A stretch of DNA of 64,000 nt from Streptomonospora nanhaiensis. Lineage in GTDB: Bacteria; Actinomycetota; Actinomycetes; Streptosporangiales; Streptosporangiaceae. A model generated the notes under the pieces. The model did not search any database, was not told where the DNA came from, and was given only the letters and a program-made list of their open reading frames with translations. The position numbers and the translations under genes were made by a program. The stretch's first letter is position 1. Every line of letters starts with the position of its first letter. The stretch spans positions 4,650,001-4,714,000 of the forward strand of contig NZ_JACCFO010000001.1 of the NCBI RefSeq assembly GCF_013410565.1, in the 5' to 3' direction. Shown piece after piece: positions 17,335 to 27,597 of this stretch.

Positions 17335-18003
17335 ATGGACCACTTGGGAGAACGCCTGTCCGCCCTCGTCGACGGCGAACTGGGCCACGCCGAGCGCGAC
17401 CGCGCGCTCATCCATCTCGCGGGCTGCGAGACCTGCCGCTTCGAGGCCGAGATGCTGCGCCGACTCAAGCGGCGGCTGCACCGGCTCGACACCCCTGAGC
17501 CCTCCATGGACTTCCTGGGCCGCCTCTCCGCGCTCAGCGGCCCGCCCGCCGACCCCCCGCCCGATCCGCCGGGCGGCGGTCCGGGGGCCTTCGGCGGGTT
17601 CGGCTCCCTGCCGCCGCTGGGCTCCAGCCGCCCGCTGGGCGGCGGGCTGCCGCGCACGGTCGACGGCACCGCCCTCGCCGTCGCCGGGCCCGCGCCCGAG
17701 CCGGCGCGGCCCGCCCGCGAGCGCCGCCTCCGCCGCCCGCGCCCGCTGTCGGTGCTGCGCCCGCGCTGGGAGCGCACGCGCTTCGCCGTGGCCGGGGCGT
17801 CGGTGGTGGCGGTCGCGCTGGGCACCGCGTTCGTCGCCGGGGGCGACCCCGGCGAGGGCCCCGTGGTCGAGCCCGAGCTGAGCGACTACGCCGTGGAGCA
17901 CGCGGTCACCGCCCGCCAGGCCCCCGTGCCCGACTTCGACGCCGGCACCGCCGTGGTCACGACCGCGCTGGAGGACACCCCTCCGGCCACCGGGTCCCGG
18001 TGA
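17335..18003 (+). CDS. rseA: Zinc-binding anti-sigma factor (RseA type), 222 aa
   Basis: Membrane-spanning inhibitor of the preceding sigma factor. The N-terminal ZAS domain shows LSALVDGELGHAERDRALIH followed by LAGCETCRFE: the HxxxCxxC motif of redox-sensing anti-sigma factors. A Pro/Gly-rich linker precedes a single membrane helix at about residues 145-168 (FAVAGASVVAVALGTAF). The ~50-residue outer part is available for regulated proteolysis or RseB-like binding. ATG 17335 has a GGTGGAGTGAG site; GTG 17329 is also in frame. It overlaps the next gene by 4 bases (GTGA), showing translational coupling. Confidence 0.88.
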   Translation: MDHLGERLSALVDGELGHAERDRALIHLAGCETCRFEAEMLRRLKRRLHRLDTPEPSMDFLGRLSALSGPPADPPPDPPGGGPGAFGGFGSLPPLGSSRPLGGGLPRTVDGTALAVAGPAPEPARPARERRLRRPRPLSVLRPRWERTRFAVAGASVVAVALGTAFVAGGDPGEGPVVEPELSDYAVEHAVTARQAPVPDFDAGTAVVTTALEDTPPATGSR

Positions 18004-19043
18004 GCGCCGCGGGCTCTTTCCCCCGGCGCGGACTGGTGCCCGTGGTGCTGCTGTCGCTGTCGCTCGTGGTCGTCGTGCTGCTGACCTCCTCCCACGCCGC
18101 CGACGCCCACGAGGTCCCCGCCCCCGGCGAGGACGACGGCCTGGCGCTGCTGCGGCGCGCCGCCCGGTCGCTGGGCGACGTCTCCTTCTCGGGGGTGCAG
18201 CGGGTCACCACCACCGGCGCGGGGACGCGCTCCGAGCGGCTGGTCAGCGTCGTGCACCGGGCCGGCGAGGCCACCGGTTACGGCGATGTCAGCCCGGCGG
18301 GGGCCGACCTGGTGGTCGGCCAGTCCCCGCCGCTGACCAAGGTCGACGACCTCATGCTGGCCGAGCTGGCCGCCAACTACCGGGTCACGCGCACCGGCGG
18401 AGGCGTGGTGTGCGGGCGCAACGCGGCGGTGCTGGAGGTGCTGCGCGCCGACGGCACCGCGGCCGCCCGGGTGTGGATCGACCAGCGCACCGCCCTGCCG
18501 CTGCGCAAGGTGGTCCTCGACGACACCGGCGCGGTGGTGCACGCGACGGAGTTCGTCGAGGTCGAGATCGGCGGCGACCCCGGGCCGCTGCCCGAGGACG
18601 GCGTCGAGGCCAGGCCCTGGAAGGACGAGTTGTCGGAGGGCGAACTCACGGCGCTGCGCGAGGACGGCTGGCCGCTGCCCGAGCACGTGGCGTGGAACCT
18701 CCGGCTGATCCGCGCGTGGTCCCGGGACGACCCCGAGGGCCGCGTGGTGCACCTGGCCTACTCCGACGGCCTGTCGGTGGTGTCGGTGTTCGTGCAGCGC
18801 GGCCGGCTGCCGGGCGGGTCCGGGCAGAGCGCCGAGGCGGCGGCCGACACCCTGGCCCAGGACGGCGCCGGAGGCGCGCAGCGGGTGTGGGACTCCCGCG
18901 GGTTCGTCTACACGGCCATGGGCGAGGCTCCCGCCGATCTGCTCGCCGCGGCCGAGCGGGGGTTCCCCACCGACGGCGAGCCCGAGTTCTGGGCGCGGGT
19001 CATGCGGGGATTCGGTCGGCTCACAGCGGCCGTTCAGGGCTGA
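18000..19043 (+). CDS. RseB/MucB-like sigma-E regulatory protein, 347 aa
   Basis: GTG 18000 overlaps the anti-sigma stop. A basic N-terminus and one hydrophobic segment (LVPVVLLSLSLVVVVLLTSS) indicate a secreted or membrane-anchored protein. The N-terminal domain (DVSFSGVQRVTTT, VWIDQRTALPLRKVVLDDTG, EFVEVEIGG) and the C-terminal domain (HLAYSDGLSVVSVFVQRG, FVYTAMGEAP) both follow the two-domain MucB/RseB pattern. In proteobacteria RseB binds the outer part of RseA and protects it from proteolysis, with lipoprotein-like ligands relieving this. The operon position argues for the same role here, by inference. Confidence 0.8.
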   Translation: MSAAGSFPRRGLVPVVLLSLSLVVVVLLTSSHAADAHEVPAPGEDDGLALLRRAARSLGDVSFSGVQRVTTTGAGTRSERLVSVVHRAGEATGYGDVSPAGADLVVGQSPPLTKVDDLMLAELAANYRVTRTGGGVVCGRNAAVLEVLRADGTAAARVWIDQRTALPLRKVVLDDTGAVVHATEFVEVEIGGDPGPLPEDGVEARPWKDELSEGELTALREDGWPLPEHVAWNLRLIRAWSRDDPEGRVVHLAYSDGLSVVSVFVQRGRLPGGSGQSAEAAADTLAQDGAGGAQRVWDSRGFVYTAMGEAPADLLAAAERGFPTDGEPEFWARVMRGFGRLTAAVQG

Positions 19044-19237
19044 CGCCGCGCACAATGGTGGCAGGCACGGACACGTAGGGCACCTCCGGCATTGGGCGGA
19101 CCCGTTCCCGAACACCCCCGAACGGGGCATAGGGTGCGCCGGTGGCGTTGGCGGCGCGGACGCGCACGGCGCCCGATTGACGCACGGCTTACGCGGAACG
19201 CTCCAGGCTGGGGCGGAGGCGACAAACGGAGACCTGG

Positions 19238-20806
19238 ATGACCGACGACACCGGACCCCGTCCCCCCGCCACCGGTGGGAACCCCAGTTGGGCGCGGCCG
19301 CACCCCCCGGCCGACGACCGCCCCGGACCGCCCCCCGAACGCGATCCCGGCGCCCCCTGGGCGCGCAGCGGCGATCCCGCCGCGCCGGGCTCGGGCGGAG
19401 CCGGGCCGCCGCGCCCCGAGGGCGGCGACCCCCGCCAGACCGGCCCCCGGCCCGACGACGGCCGCGCACCGCATTCGGGCGCGTCGGTGACCGAAACCGG
19501 CCAGTGGGCGGCACCGCCGTCCGCGCACCGGCAGCCGCCCGCGGGCCCGGGCGGCTCGGGCGGTCCCGGCGCACCCGGCGGCCCCGGCGGCTCGGGCGGA
19601 CCGGGCGCTCCCGGCGGCCCGCCGCCCGGCGGCGCCTACTCCGCCCCCTTCGGCGCGGGGCCGCCGCGGCCCCCGCGGCGCGGCGTGCCGGTGTGGGCGG
19701 TGCTGCTCATCGTGCTGGTCGTCGGCCTGGCCTCGGCCGGGATCGGCGGCGCCGTGGGCGGCTCGCTGGGCGTCCAGGCCGGCGCGTCGGACCGCTCGGA
19801 GTCGCCCCGCCTGAACACCGCCATCCCCACCGACACCCCCAGCCGCGCCCCCGACACCATCGCCGGCGTGGCCCAGCGGGTCAGCCCCAGCGTGGTGCTG
19901 ATCCAGGACGGCGGCTCGGGCGGGCTCAGCGGCAACGGCTCCGGATTCGTCATCGAGGACGACCACGTGGTCACCAACAACCACGTCGCCTCGGCGCTGG
20001 CCGGCAGCGACATCGAGGTCGTCTACAGCGACGGCCGGGCCAGCGGCGCCCGCATCGTGGGCACCGAGCCCGCCTCCGACCTCGCCGTGCTGGAACTGGC
20101 GGACCCCATCGACGTCCAGCCGCTGGAGTTCGGCGACTCCGCCGGCGTGACGGTGGGCGACCAGGTCATCGCCATCGGCGCCCCGCTGGGCCTGGCGGGC
20201 ACGGTCACCTCCGGTATCATCAGCGCCGTCGACCGCCCGGTGAGCCTCGGCGAGGGCGAGGGCCCGGGCGCGGCCATCGAGGCGCTGCAGACCGACGCCG
20301 CCATCAACCCCGGCAACTCCGGTGGCCCGCTGGTCGACGCCCAGGGCCGGGTCATCGGCGTCAACACCGCCATCGCGACGCTGGGCGGCGGGCCCGACGG
20401 CGAGCAGGGCGGCAGCATCGGCCTGGGCTTCGCCATCCCCTCCTCGCAGGTCGAGCAGGTGGTCGACGACATCATCGCCGGAGGCGGGAGCGCGCCGCCG
20501 CCCGCCGGGGGAGACCAGCAGGCCGCCATCGGGGCGGTCTTCGACACCACCCACACCGGGGGAGCGCTCATCGCCGAGGAGAACCCCGACGGCTCCCCGG
20601 CCGTGCCGCCCGGCAGCCCCGCCGAGCAGGCCGGGCTGGAGCCCGGCGACGTGATCACGGCCATCGGCGGCGAGGAGGTCGCCGACTTCGCCGACCTGCA
20701 GCGGATCGTCGGCGAGCACGCCCCCGGCGACCGGGTCGAGGTGGTGTTCGAGCGCGACGGCCGGGAGCAGACCACCGAGGTCACCCTCGGGGCGGCCGGC
20801 GACTGA
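19238..20806 (+). CDS. htrA: HtrA/DegP-type membrane serine protease, 522 aa
   Basis: Envelope quality-control protease. Residues 1-148 are a Pro/Gly-rich cytoplasmic segment, and a membrane helix follows at ~149-172 (VPVWAVLLIVLVVGLASAG). The trypsin-like domain holds His-249 (TNNHVAS), Asp-281 (ASDLAVLEL) and Ser-361 (INPGNSGGPLVD), a full catalytic triad. A PDZ domain ends the protein (GSPAEQAGLEPGDVITAIGG). GGAGAC just before ATG 19238 serves as ribosome site. The 194-base gap after the RseB-like gene contains the inverted repeat CCCGTTC...GAACGGG, so htrA may have its own promoter besides readthrough from the sigE operon. Confidence 0.93.
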   Translation: MTDDTGPRPPATGGNPSWARPHPPADDRPGPPPERDPGAPWARSGDPAAPGSGGAGPPRPEGGDPRQTGPRPDDGRAPHSGASVTETGQWAAPPSAHRQPPAGPGGSGGPGAPGGPGGSGGPGAPGGPPPGGAYSAPFGAGPPRPPRRGVPVWAVLLIVLVVGLASAGIGGAVGGSLGVQAGASDRSESPRLNTAIPTDTPSRAPDTIAGVAQRVSPSVVLIQDGGSGGLSGNGSGFVIEDDHVVTNNHVASALAGSDIEVVYSDGRASGARIVGTEPASDLAVLELADPIDVQPLEFGDSAGVTVGDQVIAIGAPLGLAGTVTSGIISAVDRPVSLGEGEGPGAAIEALQTDAAINPGNSGGPLVDAQGRVIGVNTAIATLGGGPDGEQGGSIGLGFAIPSSQVEQVVDDIIAGGGSAPPPAGGDQQAAIGAVFDTTHTGGALIAEENPDGSPAVPPGSPAEQAGLEPGDVITAIGGEEVADFADLQRIVGEHAPGDRVEVVFERDGREQTTEVTLGAAGD

Positions 20807-20839
20807 GCCGCCCCAGGCGGGGCCGCGCGGGCGGCGGGG

Positions 20840-21310
20840 TCAGTCCTCGCCGCCCGCGCCGATGTCCTCCAGCCACAGCTCGCGGTTGTCGCGGACGAAC
20901 GCCGCCATCAGTTCCGCGCACTCGGGGTCGTCCAGCACCACGACCTCCACGCCGTGCCCGGCCAGCCAGTCGTGCCCGCCGGTGAAGGTGCCGGCCTCGC
21001 CGATCACCACCCGCGAGATCCCGAACTGGCGGATGAGCCCGCTGCAGTACCAGCACGGCGAGAGCGTGGTGACCATGGTCGTGCCCCGGTAGGAGGGCCG
21101 CCGGCCGGCGGCGCGGAAGGCCGCGGTCTCGCCGTGGATTGACGGGTCGCCGTCCTGCACCCGGCGGTTGCGGCCGCGCCCCAGCACGGTGCCGTCGCGG
21201 TCGATGAGCGCGGCGCCGATGGGGATCCCGCCCTCGTCGCGTCCGGCCCGGGCCTCCTCGACGGCGATCGCCAGCCAGTCGCCGAACGTGCCGGTGCCGG
21301 GTGCGGTCAT
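20840..21310 (-). CDS. Cytosine-deaminase-like nucleoside deaminase, 156 aa
   Basis: CDA-fold zinc deaminase. Zinc and catalytic motifs: HGETAAFRAAG (His ligand and proton-shuttle Glu) and TLSPCWYCSGLIRQFGI (two Cys ligands). The C-terminal half, with RVVIGEAGTF and the final LWLEDIG, resembles yeast-type cytosine deaminase more than guanine or tRNA adenosine deaminases. It likely acts in pyrimidine salvage. It sits tail to tail with htrA, where mycobacteria carry tatB, and 172 bases upstream of mrp's 3' end on the same strand. Substrate specificity is inferred. Confidence 0.83.
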   Translation of the reverse strand: MTAPGTGTFGDWLAIAVEEARAGRDEGGIPIGAALIDRDGTVLGRGRNRRVQDGDPSIHGETAAFRAAGRRPSYRGTTMVTTLSPCWYCSGLIRQFGISRVVIGEAGTFTGGHDWLAGHGVEVVVLDDPECAELMAAFVRDNRELWLEDIGAGGED

Positions 21311-21482
21311 GGGCCATACCTCCTGGAACGGGTGCGGTCGGGCGCGCTGTCCGCGCGGGAACGGGACCGATCGTAGCGGCGGGCCCGCGGCGCGCCCGCA
21401 CCCGCGCCGCCGGTGTGCCGGGGCGCGAACGGGCGCGGGCCGCCGTCGCGACGCGACGGCGGCCCGCTGAGGGTGCGGCGGG

Positions 21483-22622
21483 CTAGCGCCGCGCCGGGGT
21501 GATGCCGAGCTGCATGCCCGACAGGCCGCGGGGGCGGCCGGCCAGCTGCTCGGCGACGCCGCGCAGCACCTGCGCGGCCTCGGAGTCGGGGTCGGTGAGC
21601 ACGAGCGGCCTGCCTTCGTCGCCGCCCTCGCGCAGCCGGACGTCCAGCGGCACCTGGCCCAGCAGCGGCACCTGGGCGCCCAGCGCCTTGGTCAGGCCCT
21701 CGGAGACGGTCTGGCCGCCGCCCTCGCCGAACAGGTAGGTGCGCTCGGTGCTGCCGGGCGCCACGAAGTAGGACATGTTCTCGATGACGCCCGCCACCCG
21801 CTGGTGGGTCTGGGCGGAGATGGCGCCGGCGCGCTCGGCGACCTCGGCGGCCGCCTGCTGCGGGGTGGTGACGACCAGGATCTCGGCGCCGGGCAGCAGC
21901 TGGGCCACGGAGATCGCGATGTCGCCGGTGCCGGGCGGGAGGTCCATCAGCAGGATGTCGAGGTCGCCCCAGAAGACGTCGGCGAGGAACTGCTGCAGCG
22001 CGCGGTGCAGCATCGGGCCGCGCCAGACCACCGGCTGGTTGCCCCGGGTGAACATGCCGACCGAGATCACCTTGATGCCGTGGGCGCTGGGCGGGAGGAT
22101 CATGTCCTCGACCTTGGTGGGGAGGTCGGAGACCCCCAGCATGCGGGGCACCGAGTGCCCGTAGATGTCGGCGTCGACCACGCCGACCTTGTGCCCGAGG
22201 TCGGCCATTGCCGCGGCCAGGTTGACGGTCACCGACGACTTGCCGACACCGCCCTTGCCCGAGGCCACCGCGAACACCTTGGTCAGCGAGTTCGGCTTGG
22301 CGAAGGGGATCTCCTTCTCGGCCTGGCCGCCGCGCAGCTTGGTCTGCAGCGCCTTGCGCTGGTCGTCGCTCATGACGTCGAGTTCGACGGCGACCCGCGA
22401 GACGCCCTCGATCTTGGACACCGCGGCGGTGACGTCCTTCTCGATGCGCCCCTTCATCGGGCACCCGGCCACCGTGAGGTAGATGCCGACGTGCACGACG
22501 CCGCCTTCGGCGATCTCGACGCTCTTGACCATGTCGAGATCGGTGATGGGGCGGTGGATCTCGGGGTCCTGGACGGTCGCCAGAGCCGCGTTCACCTGCT
22601 CGGTGGTGGGTGTGGAGGACAT
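21483..22622 (-). CDS. mrp: Mrp/ApbC-family iron-sulfur carrier ATPase, 379 aa
   Basis: P-loop ATPase that carries or assembles Fe-S clusters. ATG 22622 (MSSTPTTEQV) is preferred; another in-frame ATG lies three codons upstream. The N-terminal MIP18-like domain (residues 1-95) contains LTVAGCPMKGRI. The deviant Walker A is SGKGGVGKSSVTVN (about residues 121-134), followed by VDADIYGHSVPRML and MDLPPGTGD. The cysteine pair seen in some homologues' C-termini is absent. Counterpart of Rv1229c, in the same place relative to sigE/htrA. It is cytosolic and runs divergently from the CPBP gene. Confidence 0.93.
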   Translation of the reverse strand: MSSTPTTEQVNAALATVQDPEIHRPITDLDMVKSVEIAEGGVVHVGIYLTVAGCPMKGRIEKDVTAAVSKIEGVSRVAVELDVMSDDQRKALQTKLRGGQAEKEIPFAKPNSLTKVFAVASGKGGVGKSSVTVNLAAAMADLGHKVGVVDADIYGHSVPRMLGVSDLPTKVEDMILPPSAHGIKVISVGMFTRGNQPVVWRGPMLHRALQQFLADVFWGDLDILLMDLPPGTGDIAISVAQLLPGAEILVVTTPQQAAAEVAERAGAISAQTHQRVAGVIENMSYFVAPGSTERTYLFGEGGGQTVSEGLTKALGAQVPLLGQVPLDVRLREGGDEGRPLVLTDPDSEAAQVLRGVAEQLAGRPRGLSGMQLGITPARR

Positions 22623-23083
22623 GTACCCCATGGTAGTCACGGGGATCGCCGCCATATCCGGCGACGGGGCGGTGGCAGGACGGTGCCGGCGCGGCGGCGC
22701 CCGGCCGGGGGCGCGGAGGCGCGTGACACGGGGAACCGCCCACCGGACGGGGCCGCCTGGATTACTTCGCCGATCGCGATGTGGCCAATGTCACCACGCG
22801 CGGCGGGGTGCCGAGGTGCGGCCGGGGGGATTCGGCGGGCGTGCCGCACCGGCCCCGGTCGGGCCGAAAGACGGCGGCGGCAACGGAACCCCCGTCCCGG
22901 CGGGCCCGGGCGGCGGAGCGGCCCGGCGGACCTCGGCGCCCCAGGCGTCCGCGGCGCCCCGCCGGCCGCGCCCACGCGTTTGCTGCTGATGCGGATTTGC
23001 GCAGGTCATCGAGGTGTAGTCGGGCGATGGCGGTGCGTTCTTAACGCGGCCAATACAACCCCGGAAGGTAATCTCGGCAAACG
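22623..23083. other. 461-base divergent intergenic region, no gene seen
   Basis: Lies between the mrp start (minus) and the CPBP protease start (plus). The last ~60 bases before 23084 are less GC-rich, and GGAAGG at about 23062-23067 could be a distant ribosome site. I find no convincing -35/-10 pair, riboswitch motif or RNA gene. The remaining sequence is high-GC and non-coding in appearance. Confidence 0.4.
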
Positions 23084-24415
23084 ATGAGAAATACGCCGCC
23101 GCCACCTGGTTCGTCCTGGTCGTCTGAGCCGCAGGGGCCCAACGGTCCGAACCGGTCACCCTACCAGCACGAGCAGGTGTGGGCCTGGCCTCCCAGCGGA
23201 GGGCAGGCCGCCCCCGCGTGGGCCTGGCCGCCCCCGGCGGCCCCCCAGCGCCGCGGCGGCTCCGGTGCCGCCCGCCCCCCGGCGGGCGCCCCTTACCACC
23301 GCATGGCGCGCACCTGGCGCTACCGCTGGTGGGTGCCGCCGCTCGCGGTGGTCGCCGCCGTGCTGGTGGTCATCCTGGTGCAGCTGGTCATGGGCACCGC
23401 CGCGGTCATCCTCGCGCTGGCCAGCGGGGTCGAGAGCACCGAGGACTCCGTCTTCGGCGCACCCCTGCCCGACCTGGTGTTCCAGTTGGTCGTCATCGCC
23501 ACGATGGCGCCGATCGTGGTCTTCATCGCCTGGCTCGTCCAGCGCCGGCCCGTGGGCACCCTGTTCTCGGTGACCGGGCGGCTGCGCGTGCGCTGGCTGC
23601 TGTGCTGCGGGCTGGTGGCCGTCCCGGCGATGGCGGTCTCCCTCGGCGTGCTGTACGCGATCACCCTGGCCACCTCGCCCGGCACCCCGTTCTTCGCGCC
23701 CTACGCCGGCGGCCCCGACTTCGCGCTGACCGTGGTGGTGCTTATGCTGCTCGTGCCCTTCCAGGCGTCGGCCGAGGAGATCGCGCTGCGCGGGTTCCTC
23801 ATGCAGTCCGTCGGCTCGGTGGGTGCGGGCCCCCAGGAGCGCCGGGGCGCGAGCGCGGTCTCGCGGTTCCTGCGCACGCCGCTGCCGGCCGTCGTCATCA
23901 GCGGCTGCGTGTTCACCCTGCTGCACGACTACTTCGGCTGGGGGCTGCTGGACGTCGCGGTCTTCGGCATGGCCATGGCCTGGCTGACCTGGTACACCGG
24001 CGGCCTTGAGGCGGCCATCGGGCTGCACGTGGTGCACAACATGGCGGCGTTCGTGATCAGCGCCTACGAGGGCACCCTCGACCAGGCCGCCACCGGCGGC
24101 GGGTCCTGGCAGGGCGTCATCAGCACCACCGCCGAGGTCGCCTTCTACATCGCGGTGGTGGTGTGGCTGGCCAAGCGGATGGGGATCGACCGCACCGTGC
24201 CCGCCGACGACCACCCCGCCGCGGCCGGGCCCGGCCTGCCCGCGCCGCAGGGCCCGTGGCCGCCGGCGCCCTCGGCGCAGCCCGCCCCCGGGACCGCGCC
24301 CCAGGCCCCGCACCCGCCCGCGCCGGGCGGCCGGCGGCCCGCCGGCCCGCGGTTGCCCGCGCCGGGCCCCACCCAGCACTGGAGCAGCCCCGGCGGCGAC
24401 GGCACCTACCGCTGA
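23084..24415 (+). CDS. CPBP family intramembrane glutamic endopeptidase, 443 aa
   Basis: Multi-pass membrane protein of the CAAX protease/Abi family. A Pro/Trp-rich N-terminal tail (1-80) and a long Pro-rich C-terminal tail (~365-443) flank about eight hydrophobic segments. The active-site motifs are EEIALRGFLMQSV (EExxxR), the His of LLHDYFGWGL and HVVHNMAAFVIS (HxxxN). All catalytic residues of CPBP proteases are present. Substrate unknown; family members process prenylated or bacteriocin-like proteins. It is followed by the DUF6758 gene after 133 bases. Confidence 0.9.
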   Translation: MRNTPPPPGSSWSSEPQGPNGPNRSPYQHEQVWAWPPSGGQAAPAWAWPPPAAPQRRGGSGAARPPAGAPYHRMARTWRYRWWVPPLAVVAAVLVVILVQLVMGTAAVILALASGVESTEDSVFGAPLPDLVFQLVVIATMAPIVVFIAWLVQRRPVGTLFSVTGRLRVRWLLCCGLVAVPAMAVSLGVLYAITLATSPGTPFFAPYAGGPDFALTVVVLMLLVPFQASAEEIALRGFLMQSVGSVGAGPQERRGASAVSRFLRTPLPAVVISGCVFTLLHDYFGWGLLDVAVFGMAMAWLTWYTGGLEAAIGLHVVHNMAAFVISAYEGTLDQAATGGGSWQGVISTTAEVAFYIAVVVWLAKRMGIDRTVPADDHPAAAGPGLPAPQGPWPPAPSAQPAPGTAPQAPHPPAPGGRRPAGPRLPAPGPTQHWSSPGGDGTYR

Positions 24416-24548
24416 CCCCGGCGCCTTCGCCGTGGGGCGGTGCGGTCCGCGGGGGCGGCCGTACCACCCGACGGCGAAGGCGGCCGGCGGCGATCCGTGC
24501 GCGGCGGCGGGTTTTCCCACAGGCCACACGGGTATCCTCCCCGCAATC

Positions 24549-25205
24549 ATGAAGTCGGACCCGTCCTGCCCCCGTTGCGGACGCGCCGTCCACCCGCCGG
24601 GTTTGTGGTCGAGCGCGTGGCAGTGCGACGCGCACGGTCCGGTGGCCCCGCTCAACCCCATGCGCACGCCGAGTCCGGCGGCGCTCTCCCTGCTGCTCGA
24701 CTTCGCCCAGGTCCCCGTCTGGCTGCCGTGGCCGCTGCCCGCGGGCTGGGTGGTCACCGGGTTCGCCGACGCCGGCGACGACCGCACCGGCGGACTGGCC
24801 GTCGCCGTCGCCCTGTCGGGCCCGGCCCCGCTGGGCGGCGTGGGCGAGATGGCGCTGGTCGCCGAGGACCCCGGGATCGGCCTGGGCGCCCGGCTGGCGG
24901 CGCTCGACGGCCCCGACCCCGGCGACGGCTTCGGCGCGGGACCGCCCGCCGCCAAGCTCCGCCACGACGGCCACGACATCGCGCTGTGGAAGGTCGAGAC
25001 CGGCGACCACGCCGCGGCCTACGCGGGCGAGGCCATGGCCAGCTGGCTGTGGGTGGTGTTCACCCCCGCCGACGCCGGGGTGCTGATGGCCGAACTGGAC
25101 GCCGTGCGCGACCTCCGCGACCGCCGCGACGGCGGCGCCGAACTGGAGCCGCCCTACGGGGCGCCCTCGCCGTTCCTCGCCTCGGCCCTGGGCCGGGCCG
25201 GGTAG
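24549..25205 (+). CDS. DUF6758 family protein with zinc ribbon, 218 aa
   Basis: Actinobacterial protein of unknown function. It begins with a four-ligand ribbon, CPRCGRAVHPPG then WSSAWQCDAHG, placed at residues ~7-35. The rest is a globular domain with VPVWLPWPLPAGWVVTGFAD and WLWVVFTPADAGVLM as conserved-looking patches. ATG 24549 is the first codon giving the ribbon at the N-terminus. It is followed after 92 bases by the PHP phosphoesterase, a pairing I recall from Streptomyces genomes. No catalytic motif is visible. Confidence 0.78.
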   Translation: MKSDPSCPRCGRAVHPPGLWSSAWQCDAHGPVAPLNPMRTPSPAALSLLLDFAQVPVWLPWPLPAGWVVTGFADAGDDRTGGLAVAVALSGPAPLGGVGEMALVAEDPGIGLGARLAALDGPDPGDGFGAGPPAAKLRHDGHDIALWKVETGDHAAAYAGEAMASWLWVVFTPADAGVLMAELDAVRDLRDRRDGGAELEPPYGAPSPFLASALGRAG

Positions 25206-25297
25206 CCGCGCGCCCGCCCCCGCTCCGGGCGCGCGGCTACCGCCCGCGTGCCGGCGGCCGGTCGGCCGCGCACCCCCGGTGCTGCGATCATCGACGG

Positions 25298-26173
25298 ATG
25301 CGCATCGACTTGCACGCCCACAGCTCCGTCTCCGACGGTACGGAGCCCCCCGCCGAGGTCGTCTCCCGCGCGGCCGCCGCCGGACTGGACGTCCTCGCCC
25401 TCACCGACCACGACACCGTCGCCGGGACCGCCGCGGCGGCCGCGGCCGTGCCGCCCGGGTTCACCCTGGTGCCGGGTATGGAGCTGTCCTGCCTGCACGA
25501 GGGCGCGGGAGTGCACCTGCTGGCCTACCTGTTCGACCCCGACCACCCCGAACTCGCGGCCGAGTTGCGCCGGGTCCGCGACGACCGCACCGTGCGCGCG
25601 CGGACCATGGTGGAGCGGCTGCGGGAACTGGGGCTCGACGTCACCTGGGACCGGGTGCGCGCGATCGCCGGGGTCGCCGACGACGCGGGCCGGGCGGCGG
25701 GCAACGTCGTGGGCCGCCCGCACATCGCCCGGGCGATCGTCGAGGCGGGCGGCGCCTCCGACGTCCCCGACGCCTTCGACCGGTGGATCGGCACCGGCCG
25801 GCCGGGCTTCGTCGCCCGCTACGCCATCGACGCGCTGCGGGCGGTGCGGCTGGTCCGGGCGGCGGGCGGGGTCTGCGCGGTGGCGCACCCGGCGCGCGGC
25901 GAGCGCGGCGACGGCGCGGCGCCGACGGCGCTGATCGAGGAGATGGCCGAGGCCGGACTGGGCGGTCTGGAGGCCGACCACCCCTCGCACGACGCGGAGG
26001 AGGCGGCCTACTGGCGCGGGGTGGCCAAGCGGCTGGACCTCGCGGTGACCGGGTCCAGCGACGACCACGGCGAACTGACCGGCCACCGGCTCGGGTGCCG
26101 CACGACGGCACCGGAGGAGTACGCTCGGCTGATCGAACCGGCGACCGGCGCGGTGCCGATCACCACCGGGTGA
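25298..26173 (+). CDS. PHP-domain metal-dependent phosphoesterase, 291 aa
   Basis: Three-metal PHP enzyme. Motif 1 is DLHAHSSVSDGT (HxH), motif 2 is ALTDHDTVAG, the Glu ligand is in VPGMELSC, the central His is in GVHLLAYLF, motif 3 is AVAHPARGE, and motif 4 is TGSSDDHGELTG. Full ligand set and normal length suggest an active enzyme of the YciV/RnaAM-like group, hydrolysing 3',5'-nucleotide bisphosphates or short RNA 5' ends. Assignment to that reaction is by family, not shown here. Starts at ATG 25298. Confidence 0.9.
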   Translation: MRIDLHAHSSVSDGTEPPAEVVSRAAAAGLDVLALTDHDTVAGTAAAAAAVPPGFTLVPGMELSCLHEGAGVHLLAYLFDPDHPELAAELRRVRDDRTVRARTMVERLRELGLDVTWDRVRAIAGVADDAGRAAGNVVGRPHIARAIVEAGGASDVPDAFDRWIGTGRPGFVARYAIDALRAVRLVRAAGGVCAVAHPARGERGDGAAPTALIEEMAEAGLGGLEADHPSHDAEEAAYWRGVAKRLDLAVTGSSDDHGELTGHRLGCRTTAPEEYARLIEPATGAVPITTG

Positions 26174-26367
26174 GGGCGCGGCGGCGATCCGGCCGGGCGC
26201 GCGGGCGTATGGCGCTGATAGGGCGGTGTCCGGGGGCTTATCAGCGTCTTAGGGTTGCTCTGGGATCCTCTGCCACGCGCGAGCGGGTACCCATGCGCCG
26301 CGCGGGGCGGTGACAATGGTCCCGCACTGTCGATGAGTTCGGACGCACATATCGAAGGGTCGGGACC

Positions 26368-27519
<1,152 letters not shown>

Positions 27520-27537
27520 CCCCGCACGGGCGCGTGA

Positions 27538-27572
27538 GCGCGCGGCCGGACCGCCACGGTCCGGCCGCGCGC
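27538..27572. terminator. Perfect 15-pair hairpin between convergent genes
   Basis: 27538-27552 pairs perfectly with 27558-27572 around the 5-base loop GCCAC. It lies 18 bases after the MBL-like gene and 26 bases from the 3' end of the opposite gene, so it probably terminates both. Confidence 0.85.
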
Positions 27573-27597
27573 ACGCGTTTGGCCCCGCCGTGCCCCG

